DNA of 64,000 nucleotides from Isoetes taiwanensis (Eukaryota; Streptophyta; Lycopodiopsida; Isoetales; Isoetaceae): assembly GCA_021234155.1 (NCBI GenBank), contig JAJEKV010000062.1, forward strand, positions 8,168,083-8,232,082. Direction: 5' to 3'. Below the pieces are notes generated by a model. The model saw nothing but the letters and a program-made list of their open reading frames with translations, had not been told where the DNA came from and did not search any database. Positions 10,059 to 23,113 of this stretch are shown piece by piece; the stretch's first letter is position 1, and each line of letters starts with the position of its first letter. A program made the position numbers and the translations under genes.

Positions 10059-11257
10059 CATGGCTTCATCTTCTCTTTTATTCATCCTTGCTCAACCAGC
10101 ATTAGTGCTGCCCCTATCAAACCACTCCCAAAAACTCTTCGTCTTCCGAAGTCCCTAGAACTTGAACAATTAGCCGCCCCATGGTCAAAGCTGACAATTA
10201 AAACATTTGCTTTCTTTCATCTTAGGGCAGTTGAATTTTAGATGTCCACTAGTAATGGGTGCTCGGCATTGCCGTGCATAAGGAGGGGCATATCTTTGTA
10301 TAGGATTTGTCTATAGGAATTTATTAGTTAAGTTGCTACCTTTTACAATTTATAGTTAAATGCAAATAAACTATGGCACACACCATTTTCCCTAGACACA
10401 ACAAATTAGCGATTCATCATGATAAATATCACAAAGAATGGTTTGCCGTGCAAAACGTATATTTATATAGTCATGTCACTATGGTTTTTCTATGATTATG
10501 TTGATGTTTATAGAGGCGTGCTTAGGATTTTGAGTTGCTAGTGCAATTCTTAGTTCTATGATTGGGCATTTATGTATGTGTTGGTGACTTTCTTGGGCAT
10601 GGCATGGAGAGATCGAGCCCTTCCATTTTAGGGCTTGTTGGATAGTAGTTTTGTTATTTAAAATGCCTTTGTAAAAGGTCTTACTTTCATGTCACTATTA
10701 TCCCTACTTATGCAAGTAAAAAGATCTGCCCAAAGTTGTCAGGCATGTACAGGAGTGGGCTTGCGATGTAAGGAGTGTCAATTAGTTTCATGAAGTTAAT
10801 GCAAACAAATAATTTGTTGTATTTGCATTGATTTATGTTGGTTTATGATGTAAAATTGTTAATTGCCTTTTCATTGAGAAGGTAATATGCTAATCAAAAA
10901 GCCTTATATGGAATGTTCATCCGTTATGACTTTGGGAACTAATGGACAACTTAGATGCTAACAAATGTGATATTACATTGTTTGTTTTGATAATATTTGG
11001 GAACCAACTATGATACCATTGCACTTACAAAAGTGCTAAACTGAGCCTCTTAATCTTTCCATATTAAAGCTGAATCTCTTAATCTTTCCATATTTGCTAT
11101 TAAATGTGTGCTGGACATAACTTATACCACTCAAAACTATTAATACTCTTATAACCTTTAAGGTTTCACGTCAGCTCAAGATAAAATTGAATTAATGTCT
11201 TGGTGAATAAAATTATTTTACAGCTTTGAACCATCTTTGGAGACACCAATACATATG
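10059..11257. other. AT-rich stretch without a recognised gene
   Basis: No reading frame with family resemblance and no structured repeat was seen between the methyltransferase stop codon and the copia fossil. The first few hundred bases may be 3' UTR. Confidence 0.5.
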
Positions 11258-11310
11258 CAGGTAACAAGGTTTAAAATGAAACGCACTTATTTGTGTTTGA
11301 AAGATTCCTT
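11258..11310 (+). repeat. diverged direct repeat, right copy
   Basis: Partner of 76-149, in the same orientation. It lies a short distance before the copia-derived sequence that begins near 11,370. Confidence 0.4.
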
Positions 11311-11371
11311 CAAAAAATTTGAAAAATTGCAAAAACAGACAAAATAGGGAGCAAGATAGATTGTTGAGCAC

Positions 11372-12762
11372 ATTCTTAAGGTTAAAGAAGTCAGAAGATG
11401 GTGGAGAATAGGTAGTCGGATTTTCTTGACATCGGTCCCCATCTACACCATTATACTGCCTTGACCACACACCTTATATGCCCTATTATCACCGACATAT
11501 ATTTGCTGTTCAGATGTAGATGCCTCAAATGTTTCAAATATTTCTCTCACCAGAGTCATGTGCATTGATGCGCCTGAGTCCAACCATATATCCCTGATCT
11601 GATTCATTCTCGGTGATGAACTTACCATGAATAATTTATCACCATCTTTATTGTCTCCCTTTTCAAAGTTTCTTGATGGAAATCTGTTCCTATCCACTGA
11701 TGACGACAATCTGGTTCTGCAATCCTTCGCCATATGACCAGCCTTGCCACACCGAAAGCAAGAGGATTTTCTGTTCCTATTCTGCATGCTTGCTTCCCCT
11801 CTAAATCTGCCAAACGGAGTTGGGCTTCTATTCCCATTTGATGGAACATCCCTTGTCTGCATTGGTTTCTTTCCAAACCATCTCTTCTTGTCTTTGATCA
11901 TAAAAGCTGTATTCTTCGCATTTCCTTCTAATTTCAGTTTTCTTTCCTCTTCTATTAACGCTACAACCAAGCTGTCCATTGACTGGTTTGGGATGTTTGT
12001 TAATGTTGTAACAACCGATCTGAAATCTGAGGCCAATCCCTTCAATAGCACTGCCATTTGATCTTCTGCTGAGACCTTTACATTCACTCTTGCTAATTGT
12101 ATGACAAGAGCACGCAACCGACTCAAAAATTCTGGAATAGATTCCCCTGAGGTCATGTGGAAATCAAAAAATTGCTGCTTCAAAGACAATTCACATGTCT
12201 TTCCAGTCCCTCCAAATGTCTTCTCCATTGTTTCCCAGTTCTCCTTGGCACTCTTCTTCAAGTCTACAAGGTGAATATACTCTTCCCCAAGAGCTAATCC
12301 TATTGTGGTGACTGCTTTCCTGTCCCTCTCATCTCATTCCAGGCTTTTGCTGCCTCTGCTGGCCTGACCTCTGTGCCATCTACAACTGTCCAGGTTGCTT
12401 CTCTCATCATGATTAATTGAAGTTTTAGGGACCAGATATGATAATTGTTTCCAGTGAATTTCTCTAGAAACATCTCAAAGAATTTATCTATTCCCTGAGT
12501 TGATCCTGCCATGCTTTCAGAAACTCAAATTTCGTGTATGAAATTCGTACCTCAATAGGTCACCGATAAATTCTTTGTGGGAACTGGAGCGTCTGAATAC
12601 GCTCCTCCTTTGCTGTAGGCGAATTCGAATCTGTTCTCTCAGCCTTCTCTGCCGAAGCCTTTGATTTACCCTGTGTAGAACCCTTTGAATCCTTTCTTCG
12701 AAACTATGGCAACGGCTGCCCTGTCTATGCCCCATAGCAAAGCTCTGATACCATTGTGGCAC
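11372..12762 (-). mobile_element. Ty1/copia fossil, inverted gag segment with primer-binding site
   Basis: On the minus strand a primer-binding site of initiator-Met type (TGGTATCAGAGC, about 12,754-12,743) precedes a gag start (MAGSTQGIDKFFEMFLEKF, from 12,512), a Gag body, a CCHC zinc knuckle (CFRCGKAGHMAKDC, about 11,760-11,720) and the protease-type DSGA motif (about 11,600). At 11,372-11,428 it abuts sequence reverse-complementary to the end of the LTR at about 16,247-16,300. The segment lies head to head with the plus-strand pol segment that begins at 12,753, so the two halves do not form a colinear element. Broken. Confidence 0.85.
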
Positions 12763-15700
12763 TTTACGTAGATGACTGCATATTGGTCTCTAATTCCATT
12801 GAGTTCTTGAAACAAGTAAAAGTGCAACTCAGCGCAGAGTTCCGCATGTCCAACACGAGGGAGATTGATTACTACTTGGGCATACAGATTGTTAGAGACA
12901 GAACAAAAGGCTGGTTACAAATGGTGCAAAGACGGTACATTGAAGAATTATTGATCAGATTTGAAGATCCATGATGTGAAATACGTACCAGGATTGACTC
13001 AAACTTTACTATCCATTGGGAAGATAGCTGATACAGGATTGGTGGTGACATTCACAAAGTACACTTCCACTATATTAGATGAACAAGGTGTGCAGGTCGC
13101 CAGTGGGAGTCGCAAGGATGGGCTCTACAAATTAGATGTCACAATCAAGATTCCACATCAGGCATTGAATGGAGGAAGGAGTATGAATGAATTACAGCTT
13201 TGGCACAATCGTTTGGGTCATGTGAATGTACAGTCAATAAAGAAGTTACACAAGGAGAGGCAGGCAGTAGACTTCAGCATTGGTGATGAGGAAGAGATAG
13301 AGCACTGTGAGGCATGTGTGATGGGAAAACATAAGAGAGGCACATTTCCAGTAGGAGAAAGTGAGCGAGCAAAAGATGTATTGGAGCTCATACACTCTGA
13401 TATTTGTGGCCCTATGCGCACCATGTCCATTGGGAATAAGCGATATGTGATCACATTTATAGATGATTTCTCCAGATTTGTGACTGTTAGACTGTTGGCC
13501 AGAAAATCAGAAGTATTGGACATGTTCAGGGAATTTCAAGCACAAATGGAAACTCAAACTGGGAAGAAGATTAAGTTGTTACGAAGTGACAATGGGGGAG
13601 AATATTGTTCAAAACAGTTTGAGGCATATTTGCAAGAACATGGCATTATCCATCAGAGAACTACTCCCTACACACCATAGCAGAATGGAGTGGCGGAGCG
13701 TATGAACCGTACATTGATTGAAAGTGCCCGATCCATGTTAAGCTTTGCTGGGATGCCGGACAAGTTCTGGGGTGAAGCGGTCATGACCGCAGCATATCTT
13801 CGCAATCGATTACCAACATCCTCTTTGCAAGGACGCACATCATTACTTGTGGTCAGGTCAGGTTCCCTCTCTTGGTCATTTGAGAATTTTTTGATGTATA
13901 GCATACCCTCTTTTTTCTGCTGAAAAACGTCATAAATTGGAGGAGAAGAGTGTGCGCTGCATCCATCTGGGATATTCTCTAGAATCAAAGGCCTGTAGGT
14001 TGTATCATTTAGAAACCAATCGCCTGATCATATGTCGCATTGGAGATGTGAATTTTAATGAAGATATGTATTATGGGGGAGCAGTCTACCCGAGGGGATC
14101 ATCATTGGACATCTTAGGTGTAAATTTTGGAGACATAGATGAGTGGTGCATGGGAGAGGGCTCTAGTTCAATCAGCTCCACGATGGAAGAAGAGGAAGAT
14201 CCTCTTCCAAACTATATTCCAGAAGATACTGCAGAAAAATCAGATGGGTCTCAAGTGGGAGTGACTGGATCTAATGTGGCAGATGCACTTAGAGGACAGC
14301 AGCAAGTTTCTTTGGGATATGACAGTGTCAACAGCGCAAGGCATGCACATGAACAGTTTATCAGAGGAAACAAGGGCACAACCAGATCTGGGCGGGTTCC
14401 TAAGTTAAGTGTGAAAGCTAAGGAAGCGCTAGAATCAGCCAGCTTCAATAGTAGAAAGCGCACTCATCTCAACTTGGTTATGCATGATGAAGATATACAT
14501 GAGCCTGCAACTGTGGAAGAAGCACTAAACAGCACGCATGCAATGGAATGGCAACAGGCCATGGATACGGAATACAACTCTTTGTTGCAGAATCAGACTT
14601 GGGAACTAACGAATCTTCCACCTGGCCGTCAGGTGGTTAGTACCAAATGGTTGTTCAAGCTTAAAAGGAATGCAGCAGGTCACATTGAACGATTCAAAGC
14701 ACGGTTTGTGGCCCGAGGGTTCTCCCAAATTGCAGGAGTGGATTTCACGGACACCTTTTCTCCTGTAGTAAGAATGTCGTCCATACGCATTCTGCTGGCC
14801 CTGGCAGTTCAGTTTAATTTAGAGGTCCATCAGATGGATGTGCAAACAGCATTTCTTCATGGAGAACTTCAAGAAGAAGTTTATGTATCACAGCCAGAAG
14901 GATATATCAAAGCAGAAAATGAGCAGCTTGTATGCAGGTTACACAAGGCCTTATATGGGCTGCGCCAGTCTCCCAGGGCATGGTTCGAACGCATAAATGG
15001 ATATTTGCTTCGATTGGGTTTTGGCAGTACACAGGCAGATGGCAATGTTTATGTCAAGACAATGGGCAGCTTCTTCACCATTGTGGCACTTTACGTAGAT
15101 GACTGCATATTGGTCTCTAATTCCATTGAGTTCTTGAAACAAGTAAAAGAGAAACTCAGCGCAAAGTTCCGCATGTCTGACATGGGGGAGATTGATTACT
15201 GCTTGGGCATACAGATTGTTAGAGACAGAACAAAAGGCTGGTTACAAATGGTGCAAAGACGGTACATTGAAGAAGTATTGATCAGATTTGGTATGCAGGA
15301 TTCAAATCCCGTGGCAACTCCAATGGAATCTCATTTGCAGCTTACTAAAGATATGGCTCCATCAAATGAAGAAGAGGCGCAAGAAATGCGGAATGTTCCA
15401 TATAGGCATGCAGTAGGCAGCCTAACTTATCTAGCAGTTTGTACCCGTCCTGACATTTCATTTTAAGTGGGAGTTGTAAGTCAGTTCATGGATAATCCGG
15501 GACGCCAGCATTGGCTTGCCATCAAGAGGATCATGCGCTATCTAAAAGGTACAATGGATTCTGCATTGGTGTATCAAAGGCAACAGGATAAAGAATTGTT
15601 CAAGTTAGTAGGATACACGGATGCAGATTGGGCTGGGGATGTGGACAGCAGACGATCAACTTCAGCCTATGTTTTTCAGCTTGGAACAAATGTTATTTCA

Positions 15701-16099
15701 TGGCAAAGTAAGCGCCAACCTATCACTGCTTTATCATCAACAGAAGCAGAGTACATTGCTGCTACTACAGCAGCTCAAGAAGCGGTTTGGCTGCGCACAT
15801 TACTGCAGGGAATGTTGTTACAGCAGCACGAACCAACCTTACTTTACTGTGACAATAGAAGTGCCATCGCACTAGCAGACTCAACCAAGTTTCATGCAAG
15901 AACGCGTCACATTGACACTCGATATCATTTCATAAGAGAACAGGTGCAAGCTGGAGTGATTAATCTGCAGCATTGTTCAACAAACGAGATGATGGCAGAC
16001 ATTTTGACCAAACCATTGGCAAGAGACAAATTTCAGCTGCTAAGAGATGAGATGAATATATTATTCTGTGATAAGAGACCGCAAACAGATCCTGGCTGA
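12753..16099 (+). mobile_element. Ty1/copia fossil, pol segment
   Basis: A short stretch (12,753-12,970) duplicates part of the reverse transcriptase found again at about 15,082-15,298. From 12,961 the parts follow the copia order: GAG-pre-integrase zinc region (LWHNRLGHVN...CEACVMGKH), integrase core (HSDICGPM, FIDDFSRF, SDNGGEY), a linker, reverse transcriptase with the YVDD motif (about 15,095), and RNase H (YTDADWAGD, SSTEAEYIA, ending at 16,099). The fossil is fairly well preserved in pol, with only a few breaks, and looks young to moderate in age. The rearrangement of its 5' part makes it clearly non-functional as it stands. Confidence 0.9.
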
Positions 16100-16107
16100 A
16101 GTGGGAG

Positions 16108-16307
16108 TGTTAGAATATGATGAGTCGGCAAGGATCTAGGTTAGATGTCATCTAGTCAGCAATATATGAGTCACGTTGTTTAGGGAATCGTCACATCTGT
16201 CCGATGCATATGATAACTACTTTTGTTGTATTGTGTGATTGAATCAATAAGAAAATCCGACTACCTATTCTCCACCATCTTCTGGCTTCTTTAATCTTAA
16301 GACACAT
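16108..16307 (+). repeat. copia 3' LTR
   Basis: A purine-rich tract (AAGTGGGAG) just after the pol stop is followed by a segment beginning TGTTAGAATATGATG. It is about 200 bp long, with a Pol II-like tail that includes AATCAATAAGAAAA. Its last 55 bp or so recur inverted at 11,372-11,428. The exact right end is uncertain by a few bases. Confidence 0.75.
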
Positions 16308-16598
16308 AGCGTTCAGAATACCACATAAAAAGTAACATTTTTAAAGCTATTTGATTTAGAAAAGAAGGCAAGAAAAAAAATGCTTGTGTTGTAGGACAGA
16401 TTCGATATACTCCTTGGCATGCAACCCAATAGAGGGACAATTGGTGCTCTGGTGGAGGAGATGATACAATATTTATTTGGAAAGTAGGAGAAGGAGATGC
16501 TCCAGTGGAGTTGAAAGGTGCATTCTATAACTGTGTGCAAATCTAGCATGATCGCAAAGTGTTCAAAGGCGCAGCTCCATAACTTTTTTTTCGTTTCA

Positions 16599-18040
16599 GG
16601 ACATAAGGATTATATTGTAGCACTAGCTTTCAGTAGTGATGGAATGCTGCTTGCATTCAGTAGTGATGGAATGCGCACAACATAAGAAGCAAGCTTGATG
16701 GTCCTAGTGAAGGCATTGAGATCTGTCTTTCGTAGTGTACTTTGTGATCCTATCTAGTTGACTAAGGAATGGAATTTTGATGCTGTGTGCACAAAATGAT
16801 TTTTAATAAATTTTCTATAAAGTCAATGATGGCCATTGAGGTGAGCATTGGGCTTTATTTTCTTGCCATTCCTATTGTTTGAAGTCTTGTGCCTATATGC
16901 AGTGGCTAAAATAGCATCCAAGAGGGCAAGTAGTACTTGCTGGTTCTGAAGATTATACAGCATGGATGTGGAATGCTGCCAATGGAACTTGCATGAAGGT
17001 TTTCTCGGGGCACAGTGTATCAGTCACATGTGGAAATTTCACTCCAGATGGTACTTTTTCAATCCAAACATCTTATGCTTTTATTTTGAGATCATTAGAT
17101 CATAGATATAAAATACGCAGTTAGATGTAGTGCTTGAAGAAGTATTTGGTCAACGACATTTAGTTGTTAGCGGTCTGTACCAGTTCTGCTGATGGCAGCT
17201 TCAGGGTTTGGAATGCAAGGTCTGGAGAAACTAGTTATATCATCCATCGTACAGTGCTGTTGCATTCTGGGCTTTCAGTTAGTGCAGTGTAAAGGTAGGT
17301 ATAAATGAATCAACTTTGCTTCAAATCCTTGATACGATGTTTGTTCTGTGTAGCTTGTTTAGACGTACACAATGATTCAGCCATAGCATGACAGGATCGA
17401 CTGTGGGAGTGCTTGCTTGGTGAACATTCTAAAATGGAAAGGTAGTTTAAGGGTCTATGGTCTATCTGATATGGTCAAGTTGTGTATATCTACCATTTTG
17501 TTTATGCGCCAACTCTGGAAATCCTGTCTGAAAGGTTATTTGAAGCTTCAAGAATCATGAAAACTTTGTTGACTCTATTGGTTTCTCAAGTAGGTGAGCT
17601 ATGGTGCTTTTGTTCTGGGTGGATGCTTTTGGATTAACTATTGACCACCAAAAGTGCAGTTTACCCTTAGCTGCCCCTTGGTTCATGGATGCCAAATTCA
17701 TTATTTGGGATCTTCAGAGCTCAGAGCATTTGTGAGCACAAGGTATATGATTGTCGGTATTACAAAAAAATCTTACAGAAATAACTATGTACATACCTTG
17801 GTATTTAGGAAAGTGGTTGTGGTAATGGAAAGGTAAGATTGTGGGATGGTAAAACCGGTGCTTGTGTTAGATTTACCTTCTTTGCTTCAACCTACAACAC
17901 TTCAGAACTTGTACTATCTATGTAAACCTATCACTCTGCTCAATTTGAGTTTTGTTTCTGGCTTTAAAAATTCACAAAGATCTACCTGTTTGCAGGGATG
18001 AAAAGTTCATTATAGCTGGTTATGGTGACTCCAATCGTAA
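16599..18040 (+). pseudogene. unprocessed pseudogene of an AAMP-like WD40 protein
   Basis: Successive islands read like WD40 blades of the plant homologue of angio-associated migratory cell protein: GHKDYIVALAFSSDG (16,599-), HPRGQVVLAGSED and WMWNAANG...FSGHSVSVTCGNFTPDG (about 16,916-17,051), SSADGSFRVWNARSGE (about 17,182-17,230), MDAKFIIWDLQSSE (about 17,685-17,727), GNGKVRLWDGKTGACVRF (about 17,822-17,874) and DEKFIIAGYGDSN (about 18,001-18,039). Several islands keep splice-like edges (TTTCAG before 16,599, GATG|GTACTT at 17,052, TTGCAG before 17,997), so this is a decayed duplicate with introns and not a retrocopy. No long frame survives, and some blades are missing or scrambled. AAMP assignment is from memory of the family; another WD40 gene is possible. 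Confidence 0.65.
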
Positions 18041-18659
18041 GAGTTTTGAAATATAATGTAATTGTAATTCCTCTTCTATGCCGATGTCAAGTTCTGATGA
18101 GGAACTGAAAGGTTACGACGTTATAGAGCTCCATAGTTCGTATAAATATATGATGGCCAGATTGGAGTTCCTCAGCACTTCCTTTAAGAAGTTTCAACAT
18201 GAATTGACATGAAATTTAAGAGATGACATGGTGACTTTTAAATGGAAATATAGCCAACAATTCATTTGTATGAATGCAAATCCTTCTTAATGAAATTCAA
18301 TTGCACTATAGATGCAAAAACTGGTATTAATTTGGTTGTCATCTTTGAGGCTATATTAATCTCACTCCGAGTTTTTCAAACTTCGCTTTTAGAAGATTGA
18401 TAATTATTTCTTGCTTGACTGCATGCTTTTGTTACTTGCATAATGATTTAGTTTTAAAGGCATTTACAGATGAGCTGTTACCAAGCATGCCCTTACCTGC
18501 CAATGACTACATAGACCTCCAGTTATGATAGAAAACGTGTGACCGGCTTTCAGAGCGCCTAGGGTTTCATGAAAGCGAGAAAGGTAAAATGGAGGAAGGA
18601 GTGGTTGTGATGAGGCCACATTGAAATTCTTAGAAGGACAAAAAACAAAGTTGCATCCT

Positions 18660-18694
18660 TGGAAGGAAGGAAGGAAGGAAGGAAGGAAGGAAGG
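18660..18694. repeat. (GGAA)n microsatellite
   Basis: About eight consecutive GGAA units. Confidence 0.9.
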
Positions 18695-21600
18695 TATTTT
18701 TATCGTCCACGGAGATCAATCGGTCTATGGGACCCAATACAAAAGCGCAGCAAGCGGATTACTACCCGGATTAAAAAACCCCCGCCCCGAAGGGTTTTCG
18801 AGGGTAGGAGGGGGAAAACAAATATGCTGGAAACTTTTGTATGGAATGTGGGGTGATTTATTTACAGTTTGGACAATTTGTGGCTTAGATTATGAGTTAT
18901 GCATGTAAATTCTTTGGAATATGCCAATTTGACTGGCTAAGATGGAATTCAAAACAACTTGCCATTCTCTTTTCATTTTCTCACACACCAACTACATATG
19001 CATGTCCACCATATTGCTTTACACTAGGAGCAACCCCTTATGCAAAAGCATCATGTTTTGATTGTGATCATGGCCACACTCCCTTCTAAGCATTAGGGTG
19101 GGAGTCGGTGCGATCATATCACTAGAGCCCTATGCTCTTCATTGACCCCATTCATCCTAATATGAGATTGTATTGGTGCTTCATTCTAAGTTTAGATTCA
19201 AGGCCTTAGAGTACGAGCCAATGCAATTGCAACTAGTGGTGTGCTTTTTATTACTATAGAACATAAGTTACTTTGTAGTGTGGACATCATCTCAATTATT
19301 ATAACATCTAAGAGCAGAAAACAATATATGGAAGTTACTAATGCAATCGGGCATTGCTGGCAATAGGCAGAGGGATTTGCGTTTGTTTTGAAACATGAGT
19401 AAATGGATATATCATTGAAACATTTTATCTATGCTTTCCTAATTGCAAGGATACTTCCTTTGTTGTAGTATTTGAAAGATACATAGGAATTGCAGATGTC
19501 TTTGCCCTTCGCCTCCAAAAGATTGCTATTTTGAACTACGCCATAAAGCCATGTAATTAATAAAATAATATTTATGGTGTGACCAACTCTTGGTGATGAA
19601 AGAAAACGTCTTTGCATGAGTCAGATCCGAACATAGCACAAGAAGTTTACAAGGTTGTCCTAAAAAATATCACAGAAAAATAGAGCACACATATTGCTTG
19701 GTGCTTTTGAGTATAAAGAGCCCTATTTACACAAGAACCTTAACAAGAGGCCAAGGTGTATTTACACATAGAGATAAATACAAGAGCCCCAATAAGAGGC
19801 TTGACAATTGTTTCAAGGATTGTGGTTGCTAAACGGCAATGTTGTGCCACAACTCAACCTGTTGGTACATTCAACATGCAAATTTTGCATGAATGGGGGC
19901 TCTCTATCACATAGGCTATTTTTGGGTTGCCCCTAGGGGGGCAAACCCTCGCTTATGTGGGTTTTTGGAATATCTTAAGTATATGCTAGAATATACCTAG
20001 GATATGCCGGTAATCCGCCCAAACCTATTGTTTCCTCAGAACCGGCGGTCACCGTGATTCGGATCGAGGATGTTTCAACCGGGTAACTGGCAAGGCAACT
20101 GCAAGCAAACAATATGTTGTGTAAGTGTTATGGCCTGCGGCATACTCCCTCTGGGAGATGCAACTTCAAGCTCGTGTTTTGATAGACAAAGCCCTGACTA
20201 TGGCAATCGAACATTCAGTTCCGGCAGTTGAAGTCCAGGGTTCACACTTGCATCAGGTCTTAAACGATGCTACATCTCGTCCATCTCTGTAAGTACGTTA
20301 TTTTCTTCCGAGCACATTTACGTACAATACATTTATGAACTCATGGCCATCTAATCTCATGAATGCACAATGACAATGTGACAGTGGGAATGCAAGCATT
20401 GCACAGAGGCGATCTGTCCCCAAAAAGAATGGATGAAGCAACAACAGTTATGGCATCTGCAGAAGTTTTCTGATGTGCCTTTTTGCTCTGTGCATTGCTA
20501 GTGATATATATGCAAGAGGTTTGAAACTTTGGGATGCATCATATATAAAAACGCACATTCTCTTCTCTACTTGCTGGAATCACTTACAGTCCCCTTTACT
20601 GCATTGATATGCAAGAAATTTGTCATGGGCCGGATGGTATTTGTGTTACTTCTTCCGGGCCTTTGTGACTTCGCAGGCTTACTTCCTTTCTCATTTCACG
20701 CCTTTGTTTCCTTTCTATGCAAAGATCCCTAAACCCCGGATGGCAGTTGACTGGAATGCAGAAAGGACAGAGCGCACAGATTTGTTGGGTGCTTTGATTA
20801 TTTATTTTTATTCTCGATCTCGCTCCTTGTTGTAAAATCTCAGTTGCATTAGCCTTATCAAATCGCTGCAGGCCTTGTAAATCTATAAGTTTGGTTTTTA
20901 TCAATTTATATCTGATTATTTTCTCGCTTAAGTTTTTATTCTTACAATTTGTGCAACTCGATCTGTTGAAAATCTTGCTCTGATGGTAATCTTTCTCTGT
21001 CATATACAGAAATTACAACAAGATCCTCTTCATGCAAAAATGAATATATGCTCGTTGGGTTAAAACCATCACAAACAACAAGGTAATCATAATTAGTTAA
21101 AGATTAATCTTGTTAATTCCTTCTCCTAGCAAAGTTTACGCGATCGAAAATTGGTTGTAGCTTTTAAACATAAATTTCTGAGCAGATAGAACAATTCCAC
21201 ATATATCGGAGATCTAATAAAGATGTAACCGATAGTACTGATAGAACTCATCAGATTTAGACATAACAACCATTGCTTTCACAAATAATGATTTCTTAGG
21301 GTAGAATCAAGTCTTTCCTGCAGTTTCAAGCATTTGCATAATGTGATGATGAGATTCAAAATATTTAAATATGCTTTGGGATCCAAGAAACAAAGTCTTC
21401 AATTCCTGATACCAGATCACATTTTGTTTTTTGCTATTATGGTTATGGTTTTGTCTAAAATGGCCATTGCATATAAGATACTCTGAGTGCATGTGTTAGA
21501 TTAATTTTACACGCTCATTTGTTTTTACTTTTTGTTTTCCAAACATGGAGATGGCTCATTATTTAGGTAAAATCTATATAATTCAGGTCGTAACATCTTA

Positions 21601-21794
21601 TTGGAGCTAGTTTTGCACACATGCTTAGGTCTTCAATTGCAGATTATTGGTTGGATTATTTAGGTTGCAATTTATATCTATTTGAATAATTAGAGACAAT
21701 GGTTTAACCAAGGTTCAAATCCTTGGAGCTCCTTTCAATTTATTTGCAGTACGAAAAAATAGCAATTCTTATGTATTGGCAAAATCTCCAATAA

Positions 21795-21960
21795 TATGAC
21801 CAATATTCTGACTATTGCGTTGAGTAATAAACTGACTAATATGATGACCAATCTTCTGACTATTGATTTGACTAACACAATGACTCTGACTATTAGAATG
21901 ACTAATTTACTGACTAATCATCTGACTATGTCTGACTAATTATCTGACGATTATTTCGAC
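21795..21960. repeat. degenerate TGACTAAT-type tandem repeat
   Basis: The words CTGACTAT, TGACTAAT and close variants recur about a dozen times at irregular spacing. A longer word, TCTGACGATTATT, closes the run (about 21,943) and recurs near 22,041, about 100 bp downstream. Confidence 0.6.
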
Positions 21961-22074
21961 ATTAAACCGTCGGATAAAACCCCCACAAGACATTCGGCCA
22001 GAATAAGGGGCCCTGGCGGTTGTTCTGTTTTTATGAAGGATGTCTGACGATTATTCTGATGTTTAGCCATCATT

Positions 22075-22261
22075 CTCTTCTAGTGACATATCTAGTGATA
22101 ACCCTAGCCCCCCATATTTCACAACCATATAGAATGATGGCTTGAACTAAGGTCTTGTAGAGCATTTTTTTGAGGCCAAAATCTATTATTTCTGCTTTCT
22201 TGCACCTTCTCTGCATGGAAAATAGGGCTTTAAGCCCACCGTCTGTCCTGTGAATGCTCAT
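22075..22261 (-). mobile_element. LINE reverse transcriptase scrap
   Basis: The minus strand encodes KKMLYKTLVQAIILYGCEIWG, the segment after the palm domain typical of non-LTR reverse transcriptases. The LINE at 49,790-51,238 has the parallel VKPVILYGSPVWG, so the two are probably related. Only about 60 codons remain. Confidence 0.6.
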
Positions 22262-22279
22262 ATATGGCTATCATTTCTG

Positions 22280-22282
<3 letters not shown>

Positions 22283-22366
<84 letters not shown>
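22283..22366. repeat. (GA)n microsatellite
   Basis: More than 40 uninterrupted GA units. Frames of Arg-Glu or Ser-Leu across this tract are artefacts of the repeat. Confidence 0.98.
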
Positions 22367-22583
22367 GCCTCCACCTCCGGCCCAGAGAATCGGCAGCCTC
22401 CACTTCGGCCTGCATAGAATCGACCTGCACCAAATCGACATCTGAGTCTAACCCTGATTCCGATGCTGCCCCTTTTGTTTTTTTTGGATGCAACACCACC
22501 GAGAGTGACCTCGGATGTGGTCCCCTTAGTTTTGTTTTTTTCAGTGTCGGACTTGGAAAACTTTGCCCTTTTTGCCCTTTGCG

Positions 22584-22585
<2 letters not shown>

Positions 22586-22673
<88 letters not shown>
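22586..22673. repeat. (GA)n microsatellite
   Basis: A second long GA tract in the same orientation, about 220 bp after the first. It lies about 320 bp upstream of the 5' UTR intron of the Myb/SANT gene, so it is close to or within its promoter. In plants GA tracts can bind BBR/BPC-type factors; any such role here is inference. Confidence 0.98.
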
Positions 22674-22674
<1 letters not shown>

Positions 22675-22996
22675 CCTTGGCCACATGCTGACTTAGAGAT
22701 GACGAGAGAGAATACGAGAGATGAGAGATGGGGGAGAGATGGGAGAGATGGGTGAGAGTGGAAAAACCCAACTCTCACCTCGAGAGATGATTCGCCCCTA
22801 ACAGCCGTTAGGGGCGTTTTCATTGCCCACTAACCAAACAATTAGCCTTAATTTTCGCTGCCTGAAAAAACTGCCCGAAATGTTTCCCACACCGAAAACC
22901 AGGGGCGCCATTTCCCCTGCTTCTTGATCTTCAAGGCCGCCTAATTCTTACTCCAAGTATCCAATTCCTCGAAGCATTTAGCCGATTACGATCCAG

Positions 22997-23113
22997 GTAT
23001 GCATCAGATCACGCAGGCATTTGCATTATGTTTTTTGTGCATTCGTTCATTAAGTTCTGATCGTCAATTTCGTTTTATGTCGTCCTTATTCCCAATCAAT
23101 TATTTGGATTCAG
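22997..23113 (+). other. intron in the 5' UTR of the Myb/SANT-domain gene
   Basis: A donor ATCCAG|GTATGC (after 22,996) pairs with the acceptor GGATTCAG|ATG, whose next base is the A of the start codon at 23,114. This gives a 117-bp leader intron and supports the chosen start. Confidence 0.65.

Larger units (their letters stand above)
18041..22069. other. long gene-free stretch
   Basis: No coding region is supported. Minor features are a (GGAA)n microsatellite at 18,660-18,694 and a loose short-period repeat of the word TGACTAAT at about 21,800-21,950. Reading frames at 18,892-19,089 and 20,529-21,003 have no family resemblance. Confidence 0.5.

Noticed and set aside
20529-21003. Overlapping frames on both strands
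   Set aside because: No recognisable domain, no splice context and AT-rich composition like the surrounding intergenic DNA.
22230-22823. Long frames rich in Ser-Leu or Arg-Glu across the GA tracts, on both strands
   Set aside because: They are translations of (GA)n and carry no family resemblance; the same happens at 25,598-25,894.
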